In this document: in pieces, positions 43,035 through 50,057 of the stretch
Numbering within the stretch: position 1 is the stretch's first letter
How the letters are laid out: every line of letters starts with the position of its first letter
DNA from: Pseudomonadota bacterium
GTDB taxonomy: Bacteria > Pseudomonadota > Gammaproteobacteria > Burkholderiales > Ferrovaceae
DNA length: 51,062 nt
NCBI GenBank assembly: GCA_021850135.1
Contig: JAJZRV010000006.1
Location: forward strand, 1-51,062
Reading direction: 5' to 3'
Position numbers and translations under genes: made by a program
Notes under the pieces: generated by a model
Seen by the model: the letters and a program-made list of their open reading frames with translations, nothing else
Told to the model about the DNA's origin: nothing
Databases searched by the model: none

Positions 43035-43649
43035 TTACTTGTGGCATTGCCAGCAATCATTCGGCCCGTTGCTCGTTTTGGTGGTGGCGGCATTTTCCAG
43101 ATGGTCTTTCTGGTGACAACTGACGCACCACCCCATAGAGAGCGCCTTGACCCTGCGAGCAGTCGTCATGGACGCAACATCGCCATGGCAGTAACCACAA
43201 ACCTCACGCACCGGACGGTCTTCCCTGAAATAAAAACGCTGAATGTGGCGCTCATGATTGAAACGGACAAAGTCCGGCAGATCATGCACCTTCTTCCAGG
43301 GAATCGGTTCCTTCTTTTCCCAGTATTCAAACAGCTTCTTGATCCTGGGCTTGTCCTTGACCGACTCGATCAGCTTGTGACACCCCATACACTTGTCCAG
43401 CCTCGGAATGCCGGAAACTGCGCTACGTCGTGCGTAGGTATGACAGTACATACAGTTGATGCCCATCTGCCCCGCATGCGTGTTATGCGGAAACTCGATC
43501 GGCTGCTCGACGACCGGGCCCAACGCGTTGTAGCCATCGTCAGTCTGGGAACCAATGGCCCCCCCCTGAACAAACGGCTCGCCAGTTGCCGTACCACAAA
43601 GCACGAGCAGCGACAGCCAAACTAAAATGTTTTTCATGCGAACTTTCAT
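43035..43649 (-). CDS. actA: Alternative Complex III pentaheme cytochrome c subunit ActA
   Basis: A 204-residue protein with an N-terminal export/anchor segment (ILVWLSLLVLCGTATG) and five heme sites: CMYCH (66-70), CMGCH (87-91), CGYCH (151-155), CVSCH (175-179) and CWQCH (199-203). The segment FPHNTHAGQMGINC is typical of ActA. It is the first gene of the act operon. ATG at 43649 is taken; ATG at 43637 is equally possible. It sits in the periplasmic side of the complex and relays electrons to ActE or soluble acceptors. Confidence 0.93.
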   Translation of the reverse strand: MKVRMKNILVWLSLLVLCGTATGEPFVQGGAIGSQTDDGYNALGPVVEQPIEFPHNTHAGQMGINCMYCHTYARRSAVSGIPRLDKCMGCHKLIESVKDKPRIKKLFEYWEKKEPIPWKKVHDLPDFVRFNHERHIQRFYFREDRPVREVCGYCHGDVASMTTARRVKALSMGWCVSCHQKDHLENAATTKTSNGPNDCWQCHK

Positions 43650-43948
43650 CCCAGGCACCTGTCCACTAAAAAAGTCGACTACAGACCGGAGCGCGATCCG
43701 TAGCCGGAGGACGCACCAGTCACAATGCAGAGCGCTCTCGCGAACGCATTCCCAAGTCAATACCCCAGCACCTCCGGTGCGCGTTGCGCGCACGAAGCAC
43801 GCAACCGGCAAGCGAAGGACGAGAGAAAGGACGGAAGCGAGGCCGTCAATGAAGAGCAGTAGGCGTGGCCAGCGGGGCGTACCCTTCCCGTGGAGAAGAG
43901 CCAACCCGGACATTCACTTCTGGGTAAAGCCCAACGCCAGACACGCGA
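43650..43948. promoter_or_regulatory. Region upstream of actA, no gene seen
   Basis: This stretch of about 300 bases between the HiPIP terminator and actA has no convincing coding frame. It contains two palindromes, AGAGCGCTCT at 43729-43738 and GTGCGCG/CGCGCAC at 43777-43793, and a purine-rich segment around 43800-43860. The act promoter must lie here, but no clear -35/-10 pair could be assigned. Confidence 0.4.
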
Positions 43949-43970
43949 AAAGGTGCCCGAAGGCACCTTT
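43949..43970 (-). terminator. Terminator of the HiPIP gene
   Basis: A perfect nine-base-pair stem (43949-43957 with 43962-43970) closes on a UUCG tetraloop on the minus strand, 24 bases after the HiPIP stop. A short T-run (TTTTCG) follows. It separates the abundant HiPIP message from the act operon. Confidence 0.75.
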
Positions 43971-43993
43971 GCACAAACTACTACAGCTTGAAA

Positions 43994-44299
43994 TTACGCA
44001 GGTTTGGCAACAAAGCCCATGCAGTAGCCGTTCGGGACGATTTCATCGTCTCCGGGGTACAGCTTGCAGCCGTGAATTGCGGCTGTAGACGTGGGCTTGT
44101 CTTTATTGGGGAGAAAGTTCATGCATTTGCTGCACTGCTTGTCCCCATTGGGGTGATTTTGGAACTTCAGTGCGGTGCGCACGGAAGTGTTTTGCTTTGC
44201 AAATGCAGTGGTGTTGAATCCGACCATCGGTGCTGCAACCAGAGCGATGCTGCCCATCTTCAGCAATTGACGGCGCGATTTTTTGACGTTGTCTTCCAT
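43994..44299 (-). CDS. High-potential iron-sulfur protein (HiPIP)
   Basis: A 101-residue precursor with a Tat-like signal (SRRQLLKMGSIALVAAPMVGF) and a mature part of about 65 residues. The four cluster ligands fit the HiPIP pattern: C56 and C59 in KQCSKCMNF, C78 in HGCKLYPG, and C93 in NGYCMGF. HiPIPs are periplasmic [4Fe-4S] carriers linking quinol-oxidising complexes or iron oxidation to oxidases. It has its own terminator and lies directly upstream of actA and divergent from cytochrome c4. The start is preceded by GGAGGGGG. The family member Iro of acidophilic iron oxidisers is similar in size. Confidence 0.93.
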   Translation of the reverse strand: MEDNVKKSRRQLLKMGSIALVAAPMVGFNTTAFAKQNTSVRTALKFQNHPNGDKQCSKCMNFLPNKDKPTSTAAIHGCKLYPGDDEIVPNGYCMGFVAKPA

Positions 44300-44708
44300 G
44301 TTGTAACCCCCTCCAGATCGATATATGTTTTTACAGTGAACGAACGAGCTCGCTGCACATTTTTTTGTATTGCCAGCCGCCTTGACTGCGACTGACCTGA
44401 TCATCAAAGCATTGCTCGACCGACCATAAGCAAAAGCGTACCACCACGAAATTACGATTGTCAAACATTGCGGTGTAACACCCTGTAATGATTGAGTCGA
44501 AGCGGATTTGCCGTCTTCGAAAAGCCCATGATAGACTGCGCTACCACGCAAGATTGCTGCCTGGGAAAGGTTCGCGTGACCTCAGGGAAAGCAGCTGCGT
44601 TAATAGGGGGGCATTCCCGGTCAAGATCTCAAGACCAAAACCAGGAATCGCACAAGTTTGTCTGGCACAGCTTATTTTATCTACAAGCCATTCTGGAGGG
44701 GGGGGTAA
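44300..44708. promoter_or_regulatory. Divergent control region between HiPIP and cytochrome c4
   Basis: About 409 bases without a recognisable gene. GTTCACTGT (minus strand, 44341-44333) matches the half-site of the palindrome before the oxidase operon. A minus-strand TTGACA at 44464-44459 is a candidate -35, but the matching -10 is poor. The partial palindrome GGTGTAACACC lies at 44472-44482. Both flanking genes encode abundant periplasmic electron carriers, so the region may coordinate them. Confidence 0.45.
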
Positions 44709-45455
44709 ATGCGTAAGTCAATGATCAAGTTTTCATCGGGGTTGGCACTGGCTGCCGCTCTGGTCAGCGTTTCCGCGCTGGCCAGTGAAGAAGGTGCCAT
44801 GAATGGCGACATTGCCAATGGCAAAAAAATCTTCACCGAAGGCAAGGGCGCCGCTGTAGCCTGCATGACCTGCCATGGTCCGACCGGCTGGGGTACTGAA
44901 GCCATGGGTGCGCCGCGCCTGGCCAATCTGGGCTACCCCTACATCGTCAAGCAGCTCACCGATCTCGCCGAAGGTCGCCGTACTCCGGCAGGTGCTGGTG
45001 CCGTGATGCCGCTTTTTGCGCAGCAGCTCTCTGAACAGGACCGTCGTGACGTTGCAGCTTACGTCAATTCTCTCGATGGCCCTGCCGAGCTGTCGGATCT
45101 CAAGGCGCTGAAAGAAAGCGGCCAGCCCGTCGGTGAAAAGTACCTCGGACAGGTCATCGTCAAATACGGCGTGTTGGGTAAGGTTTCTGCCTGCCAATCC
45201 TGCCATGGCTATAACGGCCGCGGGGCTGCGCCCATTTTCCCGGTCATCGGACAGCAGAAGTACACCTATCTCGTCAATCAGCTTCACAACTGGCGCGACG
45301 CCAGCCGTGCCAACGACCCCTATGGCATGATGCGCGCAATCGCCAAGAACCTGACCGACGACGACATCAACAATGTTGCTGCTTACCTGGCTACGGCGCC
45401 TCGTACCACTGGTGCCACGTTTGACAACACCAGCAAGACCAGCAAGGCCCAGTGA
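44709..45455 (+). CDS. Diheme cytochrome c4
   Basis: A 248-residue precursor with a signal peptide ending near ALA, and two class I cytochrome domains: CMTCHGPTGWG (about 52-56) and CQSCHGYNGRG (about 162-166), each followed by a LxNxxYPYIVKQL-type segment. Two-domain cytochromes c4 are periplasmic or membrane-attached donors to cbb3 oxidases. A GGAGGGGGGGG stretch precedes the ATG; an ATG four codons later is an alternative. It has its own terminator. A second, more distant c4 lies at 49361. Confidence 0.94.
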   Translation: MRKSMIKFSSGLALAAALVSVSALASEEGAMNGDIANGKKIFTEGKGAAVACMTCHGPTGWGTEAMGAPRLANLGYPYIVKQLTDLAEGRRTPAGAGAVMPLFAQQLSEQDRRDVAAYVNSLDGPAELSDLKALKESGQPVGEKYLGQVIVKYGVLGKVSACQSCHGYNGRGAAPIFPVIGQQKYTYLVNQLHNWRDASRANDPYGMMRAIAKNLTDDDINNVAAYLATAPRTTGATFDNTSKTSKAQ

Positions 45456-45508
45456 TCGCAGGCTCGTTTTTACGGTTGACGGGTTCGCCGATTTAGAGAA
45501 GCATTACG

Positions 45509-45546
45509 AACCCGCGCGCAGACCAGCGCGCGGGTTTTGTTTTTTT
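45509..45546 (+). terminator. Rho-independent terminator after cytochrome c4
   Basis: A perfect 11-base-pair GC-rich stem (AACCCGCGCGC at 45509-45519 with GCGCGCGGGTT at 45526-45536) is followed by TTTTGTTTTTTT. It is a strong terminator 54 bases after the stop. Confidence 0.9.
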
Positions 45547-45577
45547 GGATGACAGGCACTGCAGGAGGCCCTACCTC

Positions 45578-46156
45578 ATGAAACTCAGCCAGTTAAAACT
45601 GGGCGAAAAAATCCTGTTTGGCATCGTAGGCCTGATTTTTGTATTCGCCGTACTCAGCTTCATCATGCTGGAAATTTACCGATCACGTCTTGATCACCCC
45701 ATGTACCCCTCCACGACCAGTTTCGATTTCACGCAGGAAGGCCAGAAGGGCTCCGTCCTGTTTCGGGAACGTGGCTGTCCCGATTGCCATCGCGCCCTTC
45801 GTAATGGGACCAACCAGGGGGTCAGCCTTGACGGGATCGGCTCCAAGCGCAGCCTGGACTATCTCTTGCGCTTTCTCAAGAAGCCCGAGGCGACTTACGA
45901 AACCAAAACCATGGACCACGGTCTGACCAAGGGCGCTGCCTATGTAGCAGGGTTGCCCGACGCCGAGCAACACGCCATTGCCGTATTTCTGTCAGAATTG
46001 AAAGCGACGCAAGGTTCGGCTGATGCGCGCCTACCCATGCCAGAACGTTCCGGATTCGTGGACGAGATGGTCAAGATCTGGGCCCCAGACACCTGGAAGA
46101 GCGAACGGCGCGATTTGCGTGAAGAAGCCGCTTCGCCCAATAACGAGAGGCATTAG
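45578..46156 (+). CDS. Membrane-anchored monoheme cytochrome c (paralogue B)
   Basis: A 192-residue protein with an anchor helix (13-33) introduced by KLGEKILFG, then a class I cytochrome domain: ERGCPDCHRAL (C67-H71), LDGIGSKRSLDYLLRFL and a C-terminal helix AEQHAIAVFLSELKA. It is a paralogue of the cytochrome at 31240. The start is chosen for the GGAGG 12 bases upstream. The mini CcoN-like gene follows two bases after its stop, so the pair resembles a reduced NorC-NorB arrangement. The methionine ligand is not obvious; MDHGLTKGAAY or LPMPERS are candidates. Confidence 0.88.
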   Translation: MKLSQLKLGEKILFGIVGLIFVFAVLSFIMLEIYRSRLDHPMYPSTTSFDFTQEGQKGSVLFRERGCPDCHRALRNGTNQGVSLDGIGSKRSLDYLLRFLKKPEATYETKTMDHGLTKGAAYVAGLPDAEQHAIAVFLSELKATQGSADARLPMPERSGFVDEMVKIWAPDTWKSERRDLREEAASPNNERH

Positions 46157-46157
46157 C

Positions 46158-46676
46158 ATGACTCCACAGCACTCACTTCACCCGGCCATCAACGACCGCG
46201 AGTACACCACCTTTACGCTGCTGTTCGTATACGCGTGCATCACCTATGCCATCATCGGCTTTTCCTGGGGCGCCCTGATGGGAGGCATCCCCGCCTTTCG
46301 TATGTTCGTCGACACCGCACCCCATGGACGGCTGATCCTGCTGGCCCACGGACACATCAATCTGCTGGGATGGGTCGAAATGGCCATTTTCGGATCCATC
46401 TACTATTTCATTCCGCGCCTCGTCAATCGTCCCATCTACAGCATGTCTCTTGTCAAAGTGCATTTCTGGATGCACAACGTCGGCCTGATGGGCATGGTCG
46501 TCCTCTTCACCACTGCTGGCTTCATCGGCGGATATGACCCGGGCCCCGAGGTGGAAGCTACCGTCACGCATCTGATGGCGGGTGTGGGCTTGTTTGGCAC
46601 GCTGGTGTTGCTGGCCAACATCATCTGGGGCTATAACATTTTCAAAACCGGCAAGCGCGGGGCGGATATGTCATGA
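46158..46676 (+). CDS. Four-helix mini heme-copper-oxidase-like protein (paralogue B)
   Basis: A 172-residue membrane protein with helices around 17-40, 59-86, 102-124 and 136-160. LLAHGHINLLGWVEM, YYFIPRLVNRPIYSMSLVK and VHFWMH match CcoN helices X-XI; H64 and H66 occupy the heme-ligand positions. CuB ligands are absent. It is the sister of the protein at 23792 (shared LAHxHxNL, PIYS and HFW blocks). It follows a cytochrome c gene and overlaps a thioredoxin-like gene, so these three form a compact operon. It may bind heme b and receive electrons from the cytochrome; that is inference. Confidence 0.82.
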   Translation: MTPQHSLHPAINDREYTTFTLLFVYACITYAIIGFSWGALMGGIPAFRMFVDTAPHGRLILLAHGHINLLGWVEMAIFGSIYYFIPRLVNRPIYSMSLVKVHFWMHNVGLMGMVVLFTTAGFIGGYDPGPEVEATVTHLMAGVGLFGTLVLLANIIWGYNIFKTGKRGADMS

Positions 46677-47191
46677 CGCACCTCGTTCGCACCCTCCTCC
46701 TCGCCAGCCTTGTCCTGGGCCTGTTGGCAGGATGCCATCGCCAGGGCAACTCCGGTTTGGAGCGCGGCGAGGCGGCCCCTCGGCTGACCACCAAAACGCT
46801 GGCCGATGTGGGCGGCGACCTCAGTCGGATCACTACGTACCGCCAGCCGGATGAGCGCATGTACCAGTACTCCCTGGACCAGGCGCTCAGCATGGGCAAG
46901 CCGATCCTGCTTGAGTTCGCCACACCTGGTCACTGCTCTGTTTGCGACCGCCAGTTGCAGATCACCAAGGCCATGCTGGACAAGTATCAGACGCAGGTCC
47001 TGTTTCTGCACATGGATCAGTACGAAAACCCGGAAGCCTTCAAGGCATACCGCGTATTCGGTGACCCCTGGACCTTTGTCATCGACAGCAGGGGTATCGT
47101 GCGCTTCCAGCAACCGGGATCCATGCTTTACGGTGAAATGGATGCGGCCATCCAAAGCGTCCTCCCCCGCACCGCCCAAGCTACAAACTGA
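46673..47191 (+). CDS. Thioredoxin-like lipoprotein
   Basis: A 172-residue protein with lipobox LLAGC (residues ~17-21) and a thioredoxin fold: GKPILLEFATPGHCSVCDRQ, with the CSVC pair, FLHMDQYENPEAF and a cis-proline region DPWTFVIDSRG. It is likely anchored in the periplasm and handles thiols during cytochrome c or copper-site assembly. It overlaps the mini CcoN-like gene by four bases, tying it to that module. Confidence 0.85.
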   Translation: MTHLVRTLLLASLVLGLLAGCHRQGNSGLERGEAAPRLTTKTLADVGGDLSRITTYRQPDERMYQYSLDQALSMGKPILLEFATPGHCSVCDRQLQITKAMLDKYQTQVLFLHMDQYENPEAFKAYRVFGDPWTFVIDSRGIVRFQQPGSMLYGEMDAAIQSVLPRTAQATN

Positions 47192-47209
47192 ACACGGGAA
47201 TCCCACGCC

Positions 47210-47662
47210 ATGGCCCAAGGCAACCGCTATACGCTCAGACAGGATCGCAACGGCATGGTCTGGGACTTGTTGTTGTACGTCCCCACGGTGACCGCCCTCG
47301 TTGCCATCGCCGCAAACGCCTGGTTTCAGGAAAACCAGTACCTGGCCTACCTGCTGGTTTTTTTGGCCAGTTTCTTCCTGATTGCCGGGGCCAACCGGAT
47401 ACTCAAGACGCGCCTGATGCTGTTACCCACATCGCCGGTGACCATCGAAGTCGACCGTCAACATGTCACGCTGCTCCTTCGCAACGGCCAACGCCTGGAG
47501 CTTTTGAAAGACGTCAAACTGTATAGGGATTTTTCAGGACGTTCTTTTGGACTGACGGGGCTTGACCCACAGGGACGGCGTTTGCAATTCGTTTTTCACA
47601 AGGGTCAATTCGCGCTCGAACGCGATTACCAGGCGTTGCAGAACACCCTCAAGCCATCGTAA
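47210..47662 (+). CDS. Two-helix membrane protein with C-terminal soluble domain, unknown
   Basis: A 150-residue protein with two helices (about 18-36, 44-62) and a C-terminal beta-rich domain (VTIEVDRQHVTLLLRNGQRL, GLTGLDPQGRRLQFVF). The layout resembles small PH-like membrane proteins but I cannot assign a family. It lies 18 bases after the thioredoxin-like gene and may share its transcript. It ends two bases before the convergent gene at 47665. Confidence 0.6.
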   Translation: MAQGNRYTLRQDRNGMVWDLLLYVPTVTALVAIAANAWFQENQYLAYLLVFLASFFLIAGANRILKTRLMLLPTSPVTIEVDRQHVTLLLRNGQRLELLKDVKLYRDFSGRSFGLTGLDPQGRRLQFVFHKGQFALERDYQALQNTLKPS

Positions 47663-47664
47663 GT

Positions 47665-47871
47665 TCAGCGCCCGCGGCGGTGGCGGACCACATCCCAGGC
47701 CATGAAAGCAATGGCCGCTGCGACCACCAGGCACGCCATACCCATGAGTGCGTATTCGGTTTCCGGATTGACGAGTCCGCCTACCAGCATGTGGACAGCG
47801 TATGCCGTCAAAAACAGGGAGCTGAGGGCTACCACGAAATAGACGAGAATTTCCCGGATCGGGGCATTCAT
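47665..47871 (-). CDS. Small two-helix membrane protein, unknown
   Basis: A 68-residue protein starting MNAPIREILVYFVVALSS, with helices at about 8-28 and 40-60 and a basic end (RHRRGR). ATG at 47871 is preferred to an upstream in-frame start that lies inside the preceding gene. It follows the 490-residue membrane gene in the same direction with 13 bases between. No family recognised. Confidence 0.55.
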   Translation of the reverse strand: MNAPIREILVYFVVALSSLFLTAYAVHMLVGGLVNPETEYALMGMACLVVAAAIAFMAWDVVRHRRGR

Positions 47872-47884
47872 GACGTGATCCGCT

Positions 47885-49357
47885 TCAGGGAGCGCTGCCA
47901 GGGGTGGGCGCACCGGATGCCGGGGCCATGGCCGGGACCTTGACTTTCAAGATCACGCCGCCGGGCTGAAGCGACACCGTCTCCACCTCCGTTCCGAGCA
48001 GCGCCAGGTTTTCGGAAAGTCCCAGGTTTTTGCTGGCACTGGGTGCCAGCATCAAATGTGACAGGCCGCGCAACATCGCCAGCTGGGTTTGGGGATCCTT
48101 GGCCGCAGGCGGCAGAGGGAGCGCATCGCACCGGCAGGCGATCATGGTCCGGGCAGGCCACTGGCTCGCAACCCTGATGCGCGGCAGCGGTTGATTTTTT
48201 TCCTCCATGAGCTTGCGCCCCTGCTCCACATCGTCTGCAAAGGTTCTAATCAGTTGATCCTGATCAGAGAGCATCTCGTTGCGGGCCTCCTGATACCAAG
48301 TGCGATCAGCGCGCATGGCTATCGTGGAAAAAACCAGCAATAGCACCCACACCCACCCTCGCTGAACCAGAAAACCTTGCCGCATCAATAGGGCGCGCGG
48401 TTTGAGCAGCCAGGGAAGTCCTCCGTAGAGCAGCAAGGCCAAGCCGAGAAAACCCCAAGTGGCGTCACAAAGCCCTCCACCGAAAATGACGCCCAACAGC
48501 AGGTTGCGCCCCATGAGATCGCCCCAGAGCGCTCGTCGTTCGTGTGCAATGACCGCAAGCAGGAGTCCCAGAAGCAGCAGTCCGCTGACCCACTCGTAAA
48601 GCGCAGGGTCTCCGCCCTGCAGGTTTGGGCCCCACAGCATGGCGGCAGCGGAGGCGACCGGATTTTGCCAAGTGCCAAGATCATGCCAACCCATGCGCAA
48701 CAGCAGGGTCAGCAGTGTGACGAAGGCGACGCCGATGTAAAAGGCGCGTTGCTGATGGCGATCCAACGGCTGCGTTCGCCAGGTCCACACCAGAGCGAGA
48801 GGATAGGCCAAACCCGCAGGATGTACGCTGACACTGAAGGCGCAAACGGCCAATTGTGCAAAAAACAAGCCCCCATATGTGCGCGGTGTCTGCCGATAGG
48901 CACGATCCAGCCATGCCCCGGCCACGAACGATGCGAGCAACACAACTCCCGGCGAAAGCATATCCACCTGCTGCAACGTGAGGGGCGCAACCAGCAACAG
49001 CCCCGTCGCCAAGAGCGCCTCTTCTTCCGTACCCTGGCTCCGACGCCAAAGAAACAGGCCGGCAGCAGTCGCCACCAGGATAAGCACCGTCACCACCTTG
49101 GCTGCAAAAACCTGACCCGGCCATAAAAAACCGAGCGGCAGCCACAACAGGGCGCGCATGTCCGGCGTCCCCAGTGTTACGGCCGAGTTGGCAACCTGAT
49201 CGCCTATGGACCAGTCCAGGAGTAACGCCTTGGCAGCGCCTTCGTCGAGTGCATAAGGTCCCTGCCGCAGCAAAAACAATGCGATGGCGCCCCAGAGCAG
49301 GAGCGCCAGATAGCCCCAATAACGCTTGGGGATGAATTCGGGTTTTGGATCAGTCAA
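47885..49357 (-). CDS. Polytopic membrane protein, possible GT-C glycosyltransferase
   Basis: A 490-residue protein with about ten helices up to residue 360 and a periplasmic C-terminal domain of about 130 residues. The first periplasmic loop has an acidic pair in PYALDEGAAK, as in GT-C enzymes such as the dolichol/undecaprenyl-mannose or ArnT families, which is the reason for the tentative call. No other diagnostic motif was found. It is between cytochrome c4-like (upstream) and a small membrane gene, with four-base spacing to the cytochrome stop side. Function unknown. Confidence 0.5.
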   Translation of the reverse strand: MTDPKPEFIPKRYWGYLALLLWGAIALFLLRQGPYALDEGAAKALLLDWSIGDQVANSAVTLGTPDMRALLWLPLGFLWPGQVFAAKVVTVLILVATAAGLFLWRRSQGTEEEALLATGLLLVAPLTLQQVDMLSPGVVLLASFVAGAWLDRAYRQTPRTYGGLFFAQLAVCAFSVSVHPAGLAYPLALVWTWRTQPLDRHQQRAFYIGVAFVTLLTLLLRMGWHDLGTWQNPVASAAAMLWGPNLQGGDPALYEWVSGLLLLGLLLAVIAHERRALWGDLMGRNLLLGVIFGGGLCDATWGFLGLALLLYGGLPWLLKPRALLMRQGFLVQRGWVWVLLLVFSTIAMRADRTWYQEARNEMLSDQDQLIRTFADDVEQGRKLMEEKNQPLPRIRVASQWPARTMIACRCDALPLPPAAKDPQTQLAMLRGLSHLMLAPSASKNLGLSENLALLGTEVETVSLQPGGVILKVKVPAMAPASGAPTPGSAP

Positions 49358-49360
49358 GGC

Positions 49361-49981
49361 TCAGTGCAGCCCTGCGGTGAAATCCGCCAGCGCCTTGATT
49401 TCCTCGTTGCTCAGGCGATGCGCAATACTGCGCATGATGGCTGATGGGTCGTTGCTGCGGGTGCCGTTCTTGAAATGCTGCAGCTGGATTTCGGTGTATT
49501 CCTGGTACTGCCCCGACAGACGCGGGTACAACGCCGGAATGCCGCTGCCAGTGGGTCCGTGGCAGGCGGCACAGGCTGGAACGCCCCGGTCGATGTCGCC
49601 GGCGCGCCAGAGTTTTTCTCCCATGGCAACCAGTTTGCTGTGCGTGGCCTGGGAACGTTTTGGGGGCTGCGCTGCGTACCAGGCGGCCACATTGCGAATG
49701 TCATCGTCGGACAGCATGCCCACCACCCCGGACATGATCGGGTTATCGCGCAGCGGCGGGGCGCCATTGACGGACTTCATGTTGTTGAGCTGCTTGACGA
49801 TATAGTCCGGCTGCTGGGCCGCCAGATGCGGCTGCGTGGGAATGGGGCTGACGCCATCGGCGCCATGGCAGGCAAAACATACTGAAGTTGCAATGACCTT
49901 ACCCTTCTGGGGATCCCCCTGCACGGCCCAAGTCGCGGGAGACAGTGCCACCAACAGCACCAGAATCATCGTTCTATTCAT
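49361..49981 (-). CDS. Second diheme cytochrome c4-type protein
   Basis: A 206-residue precursor with a signal peptide ending PATWA, and two heme sites: CFACHGADGVS (about 35-39) and CAACHGPTGSG (about 137-141), with LxAxxPDYIVKQL and YPRLSGQYQEYTEIQL segments. It is a periplasmic c4 electron carrier, distant from the one at 44709. A GAGGAA site precedes the ATG. A plausible -10 (TAGAAT, minus strand 50050-50045) lies upstream. It follows the uvrD-type gene in the same direction, a neighbourhood common in betaproteobacteria. Confidence 0.92.
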   Translation of the reverse strand: MNRTMILVLLVALSPATWAVQGDPQKGKVIATSVCFACHGADGVSPIPTQPHLAAQQPDYIVKQLNNMKSVNGAPPLRDNPIMSGVVGMLSDDDIRNVAAWYAAQPPKRSQATHSKLVAMGEKLWRAGDIDRGVPACAACHGPTGSGIPALYPRLSGQYQEYTEIQLQHFKNGTRSNDPSAIMRSIAHRLSNEEIKALADFTAGLH

Positions 49982-50057
49982 ATCTATTCCTCACGCCCCT
50001 TAAGTATGACGCCCGCAGACCAAAGACGCCTCCGCGACCCCAGCATTCTACCAGAAG

